Origin: Aureispira sp.
GTDB taxonomy: Bacteria; Bacteroidota; Bacteroidia; Chitinophagales; Saprospiraceae
Length of the DNA: 64,000 bases
Assembly: GCA_024222455.1 (NCBI GenBank)
Contig: JAAEPD010000453.1
Span: 1 to 64,000 of the forward strand
Direction: 5' to 3'
Below, in pieces: positions 37,711 to 45,323 of this stretch. The translations under genes and the position numbers were made by a program. Every line of letters starts with the position of its first letter. Position 1 is the first letter of the stretch. The notes beneath the pieces were generated by a model, which made no database searches, was not told the origin of the DNA, and saw only the letters and a program-made list of their open reading frames with translations.

Positions 37711-37730
37711 AACAAGGGTAGAATAAAATT

Positions 37731-37746
37731 TGACAAATTATTGTCA
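37731..37746. promoter_or_regulatory. Inverted repeat TGACAA-ATTA-TTGTCA upstream of porV
   Basis: A perfect 6-bp inverted repeat with a 4-base centre located 34 bases before the TAACTTTG -7 box. Its position would suit an operator for porV control. Confidence 0.4.
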
Positions 37747-37779
37747 CAGTATTCACTAGCAAATCCCTTGATATTTTTG

Positions 37780-37787
37780 TAACTTTG
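37780..37787 (+). promoter_or_regulatory. -7 box (TAACTTTG) upstream of porV
   Basis: TAACTTTG followed by TGGCG is a strong -7 match; an overlapping TATTTTTG ends just before it at 37772-37779. The leader to the ATG at 37947 is about 150 bases. No ideal -33 element is visible. Confidence 0.45.
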
Positions 37788-37946
37788 TGGCGTTTTGACA
37801 CTTAACAAAAAATTTCCCTATATGGCCTAATATTTACCTTGTTGTTTTTATCGCAACAGTTTTGCTCTTAGACTGTATTAACTCTTTGATTTAGAGCAGA
37901 CAACTTATATTAAACTATATTTATTTTGTTACAACAAGTTGTATTT

Positions 37947-39218
37947 ATGAAATTCCAAACTATTAAATATTATTCATTGCTCATCGTAGCAATATTGTTC
38001 TCCAACCAAGCTCAAGCTCAATTGAGTGGTGGCAACACTAGCTGTCCATTTGGAGGTACATCTGTAGATGGTTCTGATTGTAATAACACTATTATTACAG
38101 CTGTTCCCTTTTTGCGTATAGTTCCTGATGCACGTTTTGGTGCTATGGGAGATGTAGGTATTGCATTATCTGCAGACCCTAACTCTATGCATTTTAATGC
38201 TTCTAATCTTACTTTTGGAGAACGTGATTTTAGCGTTTCAGCTACCTTCACACCATGGTTAAGAGCACTAGGATTAAATGATGTGTTTTTAGCCTATCTT
38301 TCGGCATACAAGCATATTGATCATATGCAAACTATAGGAATGAGCTTACGCTTTTTCTCTTTAGGAAGCATCCAATTCACAGACGAACAAGGTACTCCTC
38401 TTCAAACAGTAAAACCAAATGAATTTGAGTTGGCTGCAGCTTATGCTCGTAAGCTCGGCAAATACTTCTCTACTGGTATTACCTTGAAGTATGTCTTTTC
38501 TAATCTTGGAAATGGAGCTGTAGCTGGTGGACAAACAATGCGTCCAGCACATGCATTTGCAGCGGATGTATCATTCACTTACCGCAAACCAATGAAAATA
38601 GCTAAAAAGGATGCTATTATTACTGCTGGTTTAGTGTTCTCTAATCTTGGTACAAAAGTGTCTTATACTAAATCTGCAAATAGGGATTATATTCCTGCAA
38701 ATTTAGGACTAGGGGCTTCTTTTGAATATAATTTTGATGAGCATAACTCCTTGACTCTTGCATTTGACATCAACAAGTTATTGGTACCTACTCCTGCTAA
38801 GTCTAAAATCTTAGATGACAATGGCAATCTAGTTGACAATCCAGATTTTGATGCTTCTCCTGCAGATGGGATTCCTGATTACAAGCAACAATCTGTTCCA
38901 GCAGCTTTATTCTCTTCTTTTGGTGATGCTCCAGGTGGTGCATCTGAAGAGTTTGCAGAATTCATGTATTCTGTTGGTATAGAATATTGGTACAACAAAC
39001 AATTCGCAGTTCGTTTTGGTCACTACAATGAACACAAGTTCAAAGGTAACCGTAAGTTCTTAACTGTTGGATTAGGTATTCGATACAATATCTTTAATAT
39101 CAACTTCTCTTATCTTATTCCATGGGCTGCGGGACAACGTAATCCATTAGATAACACACTTCGCTTCTCTCTAATCTTTGATTTCGGAAAAGCACCAACT
39201 AAAAAGAAAGGTAAATAG
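37947..39218 (+). CDS. porV: T9SS outer-membrane protein PorV
   Basis: A 423-residue FadL-like barrel protein. The signal peptide (AILFSNQAQAQ) is followed by the signature PDARFGAMGDVGIALSADPNS and a barrel ending SLIFDFGKAPTKKKGK. In T9SS, PorV collects cargo leaving the SprA translocon and carries it to PorU for cleavage and attachment. Placement directly after two PorU-like genes fits that job and matches the porU-porV order of other Bacteroidota. I start it at the ATG at 37947 rather than a TTG seven codons upstream. Confidence 0.92.
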   Translation: MKFQTIKYYSLLIVAILFSNQAQAQLSGGNTSCPFGGTSVDGSDCNNTIITAVPFLRIVPDARFGAMGDVGIALSADPNSMHFNASNLTFGERDFSVSATFTPWLRALGLNDVFLAYLSAYKHIDHMQTIGMSLRFFSLGSIQFTDEQGTPLQTVKPNEFELAAAYARKLGKYFSTGITLKYVFSNLGNGAVAGGQTMRPAHAFAADVSFTYRKPMKIAKKDAIITAGLVFSNLGTKVSYTKSANRDYIPANLGLGASFEYNFDEHNSLTLAFDINKLLVPTPAKSKILDDNGNLVDNPDFDASPADGIPDYKQQSVPAALFSSFGDAPGGASEEFAEFMYSVGIEYWYNKQFAVRFGHYNEHKFKGNRKFLTVGLGIRYNIFNINFSYLIPWAAGQRNPLDNTLRFSLIFDFGKAPTKKKGK

Positions 39219-39234
39219 ATTACCCTAATTGATA

Positions 39235-39277
39235 TAAAAAAGCACTAACCTTAAAAATAAGGTTAGTGCTTTTTTTT
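39235..39277 (+). terminator. Intrinsic terminator of porV
   Basis: AAAAAGCACTAACCTTA / TAAGGTTAGTGCTTTTT with a 4-base loop and an eight-T run; 15-bp class stem, also usable from the convergent gene. Confidence 0.88.
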
Positions 39278-39294
39278 GCTTGTGTATCACTGAG

Positions 39295-40182
39295 CTATTC
39301 TTTCACTTCTATTGTTATGATCTGCTGCACACTATCTGACCAACGCTCATGGGCATATTTTTGATGCTCCAATTCTGTATTTTTATCTCTAGGCAGTTCT
39401 AAATGCAATTCATAGCTACATTTTAGTTCATAAGTCCCTGGTTTATCAAAATTAAACCATTTAGTCAGCTCATCTTTGAGGCTTATAGTTTGATTAGGTT
39501 TTAGAGTAGGATTCCCTTCCAAACCTCCAAAATTTAAATTTGGCCCCAATTCCTCTAGTTTTTGCCCATTTAGGCTTGCCTCAAAAGAAAAATAATTGCA
39601 CCGACCTTTATAACTTCCTCGGGATTGTCCTCCATGATTATAAACAACAGCTACATCGCTTGTATTGGTCAACAACATTTCAAAATTGATAGTCTCTCCT
39701 AGCTTATAAAACTTTTTATCTGGTTTGAATTCCACATTTAATTCGTGCCCAAAATGATCTCTTTTCTGTAGTTTTAGATTTATTGCTTTAGCAATTTCTT
39801 GAGCATGGCTAGCCTTAAAAACTCCTGTAAAAGAAGCAAACATTTCTTTAGATTTAGTAGGATTAATCATACTTGTACCATATCCATTCAATCTATAGTA
39901 GTTTTTACCTATTTTGAGTATTGCTCCATTTTTGGTAGGCATATCTTTAGCATAAAACGTTAACATATATTCACTGTTGTCATTCTGAATAGAATATATA
40001 AATGTTTGGATTATTGTTATCTTTTCATTCAAATCGATATAACGAGTTTCTCCTAACTCATCTACTACAGCTGTCCCTTTTTGGGGAGTAGAAGTGTAAT
40101 ATAAAGCTGTGTTTTGAGCAAAACTCAGAGAAAAAAGAAATAAAGATGCAGACATAGAGGCAATAAGTTTAAGGTAATTCAT
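39295..40182 (-). CDS. Secreted protein with Ig-like/intracellular-protease-inhibitor-type domain
   Basis: A 295-residue exported protein: signal peptide MSASLFLFSLSFAQ starting at the second ATG (40182), which I prefer because the longer frame adds 13 polar residues in front. The C-terminal half (FKPDKKFYKLGETINFEMLLTNTS..., then the KPGTYELKCSYEL strand pair) is the pattern of a BsuPI/CARDB-like beta-sandwich where a ligand or protein partner would bind. The N-terminal half is unassigned. It is convergent with porV. Confidence 0.65.
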   Translation of the reverse strand: MNYLKLIASMSASLFLFSLSFAQNTALYYTSTPQKGTAVVDELGETRYIDLNEKITIIQTFIYSIQNDNSEYMLTFYAKDMPTKNGAILKIGKNYYRLNGYGTSMINPTKSKEMFASFTGVFKASHAQEIAKAINLKLQKRDHFGHELNVEFKPDKKFYKLGETINFEMLLTNTSDVAVVYNHGGQSRGSYKGRCNYFSFEASLNGQKLEELGPNLNFGGLEGNPTLKPNQTISLKDELTKWFNFDKPGTYELKCSYELHLELPRDKNTELEHQKYAHERWSDSVQQIITIEVKE

Positions 40183-40361
40183 TTTATTGGTTAATTTTAT
40201 GGGATGAAGTTGTCTAAACATAACGTTATTCCTACAAGACTTGTCTTAATAAGAATAGTTTTTTATTTTCCTGTTAATTAGAAAAGCTTCATAGGCTAAG
40301 AATACATTTTATTAGATGCGCTATTCAATAGTTTAGGCGCAAAATTCAGCTAAAGTTTATT

Positions 40362-40832
40362 ATGAAACCACATGTTGTATCATCTCGCTGGACACTCGTT
40401 CTTAAATTCTTCCCTATGTTCTGGGGTTGTTTTATGGGAGGCACAGCTTTAGTGATGTTATTTATATCGCTAGACAATATACAAGATCCGTTTACACCTA
40501 CATCTGCAAGGCTATTAGTTTGGTCTTTCTTTATATCTACTATGGGCATTTTGTATTTGTTGTTTATTCGGATAAAATGGGTTGCTGTAGATACCAATGC
40601 TTTTTATGTCTCTAACTTTTTTAAGTCGTTCAAGTATACTTATGATAGTATTGATCGAGTAGAGGAAAGTAAGATTCTATTTTTTCGCAGAGTGATTATC
40701 CATTTTCACGAAAAATCGCAGTTTGGAAAATCTGTATATTTCCTTTCCAGTTACTACTGGCATTATTTCTTGAAACAACATCCAGAAGTGCTCAAACAAA
40801 TCTTACATCAAGATGCTGAACCTACAGATTGA
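40362..40832 (+). CDS. Two-helix membrane protein with PH-like cytoplasmic domain
   Basis: A 156-residue protein. Two membrane helices (about 13-37 and 48-68) precede a strand-rich domain (WVAVDTNAFYVSNFFKSF, YDSIDRVEESKI, RRVIIHFHEK) that has the look of a bacterial PH-like domain. Function unknown. Its last 20 bases overlap the start of the glycosylase-like gene, which implies translational coupling and shared purpose. Confidence 0.6.
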   Translation: MKPHVVSSRWTLVLKFFPMFWGCFMGGTALVMLFISLDNIQDPFTPTSARLLVWSFFISTMGILYLLFIRIKWVAVDTNAFYVSNFFKSFKYTYDSIDRVEESKILFFRRVIIHFHEKSQFGKSVYFLSSYYWHYFLKQHPEVLKQILHQDAEPTD

Positions 40833-41580
40833 TGATAGCCAATTAGATGTTTCTTTTGATCATATTGCCACCGATCTATTCCAAAACTATGATTTGCGAA
40901 TAGGCAACTCCTATTATCAATTGGCAGAAATTGAATTTTATTATAATAAATTTGATAAAGATAAGGCTCTAGATAATTTTGCTCATCAACATGGCGAAAA
41001 GAATCCAAATGGTACTTGGCGATTACATGGAGCAGGATTAGATATTGTATTCAAAAAGCTAGGAGATTACTATGGAGGCATCTTGATTCGAGGTTTACAA
41101 CCATTAGATAGCAACAGGAATCAGGCAACAGACAACTATATAGATGGTCCTTGGAATACAGCAACTACTTGTATTTCTAAAATGGGTATGGCTGATGCCA
41201 ATAGTGGTTTTGAATTAGTCAAGCGAGCAAAAATTCGTCAAACAGTATTCAAAAAATCGCCTAGAGTGGGTTTACGCTTACGCCAAGCACAAGACCTTCG
41301 ATACATTGGCAAACCTTGGCGTTATTTAGCTTTAGTTGGTGACACCCCAGTTATAAAAACTAAAAAATATAGACATTGGGCCTATTTGCAACAACGGCAC
41401 AATGAAGGAGAAACAGAGGCCAACAAACTTTGGGAACACCTCTACAATAGAAAAAATTATTGGAAAGAATTTAAAGTGGGACAAACTATGTCTCCTCAAG
41501 CATTCGTTAATTTAAAACTAACAACTGGCAATACTTGTAGAATGTTGGGTTGTTATATCAAAAATTATACAGAAGCTTAA
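40813..41580 (+). CDS. Remote homologue of alkyladenine (3-methyladenine) DNA glycosylase
   Basis: A 255-residue protein whose central region aligns by eye with the AAG/MPG fold. LAEIEFYY (Glu41, Tyr43) matches the catalytic-Glu and base-stacking-Tyr motif VETEAY, FAHQHG (His58) matches ASHxxxG, and GILIRGLQPLD (Arg93) matches VLLRALEPLEG. The C-terminal part (GKPWRYLALVGD, then a Trp/Tyr-rich helix) is unlike standard AAG. If active it would flip and excise a damaged purine, or it may have been repurposed. It overlaps the upstream membrane protein by 20 bases. The match is motif-level only. Confidence 0.6.
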   Translation: MLNLQIDDSQLDVSFDHIATDLFQNYDLRIGNSYYQLAEIEFYYNKFDKDKALDNFAHQHGEKNPNGTWRLHGAGLDIVFKKLGDYYGGILIRGLQPLDSNRNQATDNYIDGPWNTATTCISKMGMADANSGFELVKRAKIRQTVFKKSPRVGLRLRQAQDLRYIGKPWRYLALVGDTPVIKTKKYRHWAYLQQRHNEGETEANKLWEHLYNRKNYWKEFKVGQTMSPQAFVNLKLTTGNTCRMLGCYIKNYTEA

Positions 41581-41584
41581 CTCA

Positions 41585-41608
41585 TTAGATGCGGTTGCAT
41601 CTAAAATT
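41585..41608 (+). terminator. Hairpin after the glycosylase-like gene
   Basis: TTAGATGC / GCATCTAA, a perfect 8-bp stem with a GGTT loop, 5 bases past the stop and followed by AATTTTG. Confidence 0.5.
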
Positions 41609-41787
41609 TTGAATGTTAAATGAATGAATGTTGAATATGAAATAAGTTTTCTAGATCTTTCGAAGGTTTGAAAACTGCTTTTAAGCAGACCACAACCCTA
41701 AATAGAAGCTGTGTATTGTCAAAACACATTAAACTTTCAACATTTAAACACTAAAACATTTGCAAAAAGTAGCTAAATAAGTTTAGA

Positions 41788-41795
41788 TACGTTTG
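41788..41795 (+). promoter_or_regulatory. -7 box (TACGTTTG) upstream of the barrel gene at 41817
   Basis: Exact TAnnTTTG match 22 bases before the ATG; the nearest TTTG is 25 bases upstream, longer than typical. Confidence 0.35.
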
Positions 41796-41816
41796 CTCTA
41801 TTAAACTACTACTGAT

Positions 41817-42308
41817 ATGAAAAAGCTATTATTTATTCTAACATTTATAGTTGGGCTCAACTTTGCCTCTAAAGCACAGTATTATGACCATGCTTTAGGG
41901 ATTCGTGGAGGAACTTCTCTTGAAGTGAGTTACAAACGTTTTATTTTTTATACTCCTAGTATACAGCAAGCTATAGAAGGACTCATTGGGTTCCAAATAG
42001 ACGAGCTCAAGCGAACTCAAAATGGATGGGTGTTTGAGGCACTTTATCACTTTCACTTAGATCTTGGATTCGATACTGGGTTTTCAGGTTTTGCAGGTAT
42101 TGGGGGGTATATAGGTGTATTTACAGAACATGGCAAAAAACCTTACCTTGGAGGTGGTGCCACTATGGCTATTGGAGCTTCTTATACATTTACGCATGCA
42201 CCTGTCAATATTGCTATAGACTGGAAGCCTATTTTAGGTTTTCCTAGGATGAGTCTTACTCGTGGAGCAGTCACTCTGCGCTATGTTTTTCCAACTACTT
42301 GGCAATAA
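41817..42308 (+). CDS. Small outer-membrane barrel-like protein
   Basis: A 163-residue protein: signal peptide (FIVGLNFASKAQ) and strand-rich mature chain with Gly-aromatic turns (GFAGIGGYIGVF, YLGGGATMAIGASYTF) ending in VTLRYVFPTTWQ. It fits an eight-stranded OMP. A 76-base gap separates it from the AAA+ ATPase gene on the same strand. No specific family seen. Confidence 0.7.
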   Translation: MKKLLFILTFIVGLNFASKAQYYDHALGIRGGTSLEVSYKRFIFYTPSIQQAIEGLIGFQIDELKRTQNGWVFEALYHFHLDLGFDTGFSGFAGIGGYIGVFTEHGKKPYLGGGATMAIGASYTFTHAPVNIAIDWKPILGFPRMSLTRGAVTLRYVFPTTWQ

Positions 42309-42384
42309 CCCTTTGATTTTTAGATTTGAAAATTTGCTAATTTTAGTATAATTTGTTGCCTAATTACTAACCAACACACTAAAC

Positions 42385-43734
42385 ATGCTTTCCCCTACTG
42401 CTAAAAATGCACACACCATTGGCAAGGAATTAACCTGGCTTTCTAAGGTAATAGATACTCGCATCAAACTTTATTTTGGTAAAGAATGTGATTATTCCAA
42501 TGTATTTGAGGTTCCCATGCCTAATTTGGACGATGATGCTTCTATTTATGCTCGAATTGTGAAGCATTTTAATATGAGTTTTCAAGAACGCATAATGCTC
42601 ACCTTGAGCATGGCTCCACACATCAACCCTCAAATATTAGATATATTTTTCACCAAGAATAAGACCTACGACCGTATTTACACTGAATTTGGAGGTCTTA
42701 AGGGGCGTTATCATAGTGGATTTTTGCCTACAGGCGAAACAGCTTCGTTTATATTGGCAGGCAACGATTTGGAAGAACGTATCAAACTGATTGAGTTGTT
42801 CAAACCAGAACATTTCTTTTTTAAGCATAATGTACTAAAACTAGATATACATCGTAGCAATGAGCCTTTGTTGAGTAGTGGTGTAGAGATTAGTGATGAA
42901 TATTTAACCTTCCTAACTTCCGGGAAGCCTTATAAACCTGACTTTAGTACTAAATTCCCAGCCAAACGCCTTTCTACGCGCCTAGATTGGTCTGATTTGG
43001 TATTAGATCCTCATGTACTGGCTGAAGTTTCAGAACTTTCAGCTTGGTTGGAACACCAAGAAACCATTATGAACAAATGGGGGCTGAGCAAACAACTCAA
43101 ACGAGGCTATAGAGCTTTATTTTATGGCCCTCCAGGTACAGGTAAAACACTAACAGCTTGCTTGATTGGTAAATCTACTTCATTAGAAGTATATCGTATT
43201 GATCTCTCTCAGGTAGTTTCTAAATATATTGGAGAAACAGAGAAAAACATGGCCAATATATTTGACCAAGCTGAAAATAAGAACTGGATTCTGTTTTTTG
43301 ATGAGGCCGATGCTCTATTTGGCAAACGTACAGCCACATCCGACTCTAAAGATAGACATGCCAACCAAGAGGTAGCTTACTTGCTACAGCGAGTAGAAGA
43401 TTTTCCAGGAGTAGTTATTTTGGCAACCAACCTCAAGGCTAATATGGATATTGCCTTTACTCGACGTTTCCAATCTATGATATATTTCCCTGCTCCCAAT
43501 GTAGAGCAACGTTATAAGATTTGGACCAATACTTTTGAAGGGAAAGTCAAACTAGATGAGGATGTTGATTTTGGTATTATTTCTAACAAATACAAAGTGA
43601 CTGGAGGTAATATTATCAATGTCCTACGTTTCTGTTCCCTATCCGCATTAAGGAGAGGAAGTGATGTGGTTTGTATGGAAGATATACAAGAAGGAATCAA
43701 AAAAGAACTACGCAAAGAAGGAAAAACTATGTAA
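42385..43734 (+). CDS. AAA+ ATPase with large unassigned N-terminal domain
   Basis: A 449-residue cytoplasmic ATPase. Walker A GPPGTGKT is at 248-255, Walker B ILFFDEAD at 302-309 with the FGKR tail, a sensor/arginine-finger region (ATNLKANMDIAFTRRFQ) and a C-terminal lid. This is an FtsH/Cdc48-like classic AAA module. The first 230 residues form a separate domain with MLTLSMAPHINPQILDIFF and the segment FGGLKGRYHSGFLPTGETA, which I associate with ATPases found beside contractile-injection systems; no such genes are nearby. It probably remodels or unfolds a protein partner. Confidence 0.82.
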   Translation: MLSPTAKNAHTIGKELTWLSKVIDTRIKLYFGKECDYSNVFEVPMPNLDDDASIYARIVKHFNMSFQERIMLTLSMAPHINPQILDIFFTKNKTYDRIYTEFGGLKGRYHSGFLPTGETASFILAGNDLEERIKLIELFKPEHFFFKHNVLKLDIHRSNEPLLSSGVEISDEYLTFLTSGKPYKPDFSTKFPAKRLSTRLDWSDLVLDPHVLAEVSELSAWLEHQETIMNKWGLSKQLKRGYRALFYGPPGTGKTLTACLIGKSTSLEVYRIDLSQVVSKYIGETEKNMANIFDQAENKNWILFFDEADALFGKRTATSDSKDRHANQEVAYLLQRVEDFPGVVILATNLKANMDIAFTRRFQSMIYFPAPNVEQRYKIWTNTFEGKVKLDEDVDFGIISNKYKVTGGNIINVLRFCSLSALRRGSDVVCMEDIQEGIKKELRKEGKTM

Positions 43735-43772
43735 AACAGCCTATAAAGCTCTATAGGAACTGTTCCAACTTT

Positions 43773-43816
43773 AAATTTAAGGCCTAATAACTTAGGTTTT
43801 ATGGCTTAAATTTTTA
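43773..43816 (+). terminator. Intrinsic terminator of the AAA+ gene
   Basis: AAATTTAAGGCC and GGCTTAAATTT pair with one bulge and are followed by TTTTTAATTT, 39 bases past the stop. Confidence 0.55.
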
Positions 43817-43911
43817 ATTTTGATATTCGGCATCTTATAAAAAACCTATTTTCAGGAGATTTATAAGTTAAATTGACAAAAAAGACACCCGACTCAATAA
43901 CTTAGCAAAAC

Positions 43912-43928
43912 TTAGGTGTATCACCTAA
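43912..43928. promoter_or_regulatory. Inverted repeat TTAGGTG-tat-CACCTAA before the channel gene
   Basis: A perfect 7-bp inverted repeat with a 3-base centre, 21 bases upstream of the channel ATG (43950). It would be a fitting operator or a leader hairpin. Confidence 0.45.
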
Positions 43929-43949
43929 ACCCGAACAACCATCTCAGCT

Positions 43950-44858
43950 ATGAGTGCAATGAAAACGAAAGGTAGCCTTAGGGCTCAGCGGATTATAAAT
44001 AGCAATTGGTTTAATTTTGCGATTCTACTACTTATTGTTATCAATGGTATCCTCATTGGAGTACAGACCTATGATGGTGTTCCTGAGTACGTGCACTATA
44101 TCCAATTATTTATTATTTCCATTTTCTTTTTAGAGGTTATAATACGATGGAAAGGGCGAACCTCTACACAAGACTATATTTCAGACTGGTGGAACTGGTT
44201 CGATATTTTTATATTGGTCGTTGGTATTGTTCCAGAAGTAGCAGACATCCTAGTACAACATCAAGGTGGCGAAAGCCAAAATAGTGTTTGGGCTACACTT
44301 CGAGTACTTCGTATTATTCAATTAACTCGTTCTATTCGAGCTATAGAAGAACTGCGTGTATTGATTGGAGTATTGATTCGTTCTATTCGATCACTCTCCT
44401 ATATTGCTGTATTGTTTCTGCTTATCATGTACATCTATGCAATTATTGGAGTTACATTATTCAAAAACCACGATTATCAAAATTCTGAACATTTAGAATT
44501 AACTATAAGTAATCCAGACCCCTATGGGGATCTCTTCGAAGCCTTTTTCACTCTATTTCGTATCCTAACAGGAGAAGATTGGACGGATTTGCGCTATAAC
44601 TTGCTCAATAATGAGCATACCCAACAAGTTACAACAAAAACTGTCTTTATAGATGGCAAAGAAGTTGAAGTCGAAGTTGGGGGGCATACCATCCCTGCTA
44701 CCTCCAATACAACAGTTACAATTTATCATGTATCCTGGATGGTTGTAGCAGCCTATCTTATGATGAACTTGGTTGTCGGTGCCATTGTGAACAATTTCCA
44801 ATTGGTATTGGATGCTCAACGAGAAGAAGAAGAAGCGAAAAAAAATTCTAAAGAATAA
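43950..44858 (+). CDS. One-repeat voltage-gated cation channel (BacNav/Cav-like)
   Basis: A 302-residue six-helix channel subunit. S1 (about 20-38), S2, S3 (83-97), S4 (116-130) with arginines at 118, 121, 127 and 130, S5 (150-170), pore and S6 (258-285). The selectivity filter TGEDW (207-211) supplies a Glu/Asp ring and equals the sequence used by animal Ca2+-channel repeats, so Ca2+ or mixed permeability is possible. An extra ~40-residue segment (215-255) lies between filter and S6, and a Glu-rich C-terminal tail follows. Four copies would form the channel in the inner membrane. The knot gene starts 17 bases later. Confidence 0.9.
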   Translation: MSAMKTKGSLRAQRIINSNWFNFAILLLIVINGILIGVQTYDGVPEYVHYIQLFIISIFFLEVIIRWKGRTSTQDYISDWWNWFDIFILVVGIVPEVADILVQHQGGESQNSVWATLRVLRIIQLTRSIRAIEELRVLIGVLIRSIRSLSYIAVLFLLIMYIYAIIGVTLFKNHDYQNSEHLELTISNPDPYGDLFEAFFTLFRILTGEDWTDLRYNLLNNEHTQQVTTKTVFIDGKEVEVEVGGHTIPATSNTTVTIYHVSWMVVAAYLMMNLVVGAIVNNFQLVLDAQREEEEAKKNSKE

Positions 44859-44875
44859 TCTAAACCCTACATCTA

Positions 44876-45118
44876 ATGTCTAGAGAACTTGCTAATAAAG
44901 TTTATGGTAAAATAAAACTAGTGGATAGCTTTCCTGACTACAAAGTAAAAGTAGTGGACAGCTTTGCTGACTTGCATGTTCAAAAAGTTAGTAGCTTTGC
45001 AGATAGTCCTGGTAAATGGGAAATCGTAACTAGTTTTGAAGACTATAAAGTACAGGTTGTAGATAGTTTTGAAGATTTTAAGATCAAATATGTCAGTAGT
45101 TTCCCTGGACCTCAATAA
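44876..45118 (+). CDS. Septoil (7_1) knot-fold small protein
   Basis: An 80-residue protein made of six near-identical units of the form K-V-x-x-V-D-S-F-x-D. The Ser-Phe pairs fall at 18-19, 29-30, 40-41, 53-54, 64-65 and 75-76, eleven residues apart except for a 13-residue central step containing SPGKW. This is the sequence pattern of the family formerly DUF6150 and now called the 7(1) septoil knot, whose backbone is reported as a very complex knot. No enzyme activity is known. It follows the ion-channel gene by 17 bases on the same strand, so co-expression is likely. Confidence 0.85.
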   Translation: MSRELANKVYGKIKLVDSFPDYKVKVVDSFADLHVQKVSSFADSPGKWEIVTSFEDYKVQVVDSFEDFKIKYVSSFPGPQ

Positions 45119-45124
45119 GATTGA

Positions 45125-45201
45125 TAGTCTGTGCATTTCAATAGCAGTAAACCTTTATAATTAACTTAACAATAGATTAGTTATAAAAACTTCACAGACT
45201 A
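45125..45201 (+). other. Nested-hairpin intergenic RNA structure after the channel-knot operon
   Basis: TAGTCTGTG (45125-45133) is exactly complementary to CACAGACTA (45193-45201), enclosing a second stem TTATAATTAA / TTAGTTATAA (45155-45164 with 45177-45186, one wobble). The result is a two-tier stem with an asymmetric internal loop. It could be a 3'-end element or a small RNA. Confidence 0.45.
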
Positions 45202-45240
45202 ATGTAACATTGAACTAGGTTTTTAGAATAAGCTATATAT

Positions 45241-45298
45241 AAGCATAAAAAAAATAGCGATGGCCCAAGCAAGAAGGATCATCGCTATTTTTATGCTT
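45241..45298 (-). terminator. Terminator at the end of the lipoprotein gene
   Basis: AAGCATAAAA..TAGCGATG and CATCGCTATTTTTATGCTT form a long stem (three extra As bulge out) with T-rich ends; convergent use by the knot operon from the left and the lipoprotein gene from the right is possible. Confidence 0.75.
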
Positions 45299-45323
45299 AA
45301 AGAGTTGCTTAGAACTCTAACTC

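Noticed and set aside
40183-40221. Upstream ATG for the secreted protein at 39295
   Set aside because: It would add 13 polar residues before the signal peptide; the second ATG gives a canonical leader.
44565-44819. 84-codon minus-strand frame inside the channel gene
   Set aside because: It overlaps the pore and S6 segment of a well-supported channel and has no features of its own.
45120-45240. tRNA or known riboswitch in the channel-knot 3' region
   Set aside because: The nested stems lack the cloverleaf, anticodon arm or conserved T-loop, and no known riboswitch core is visible.
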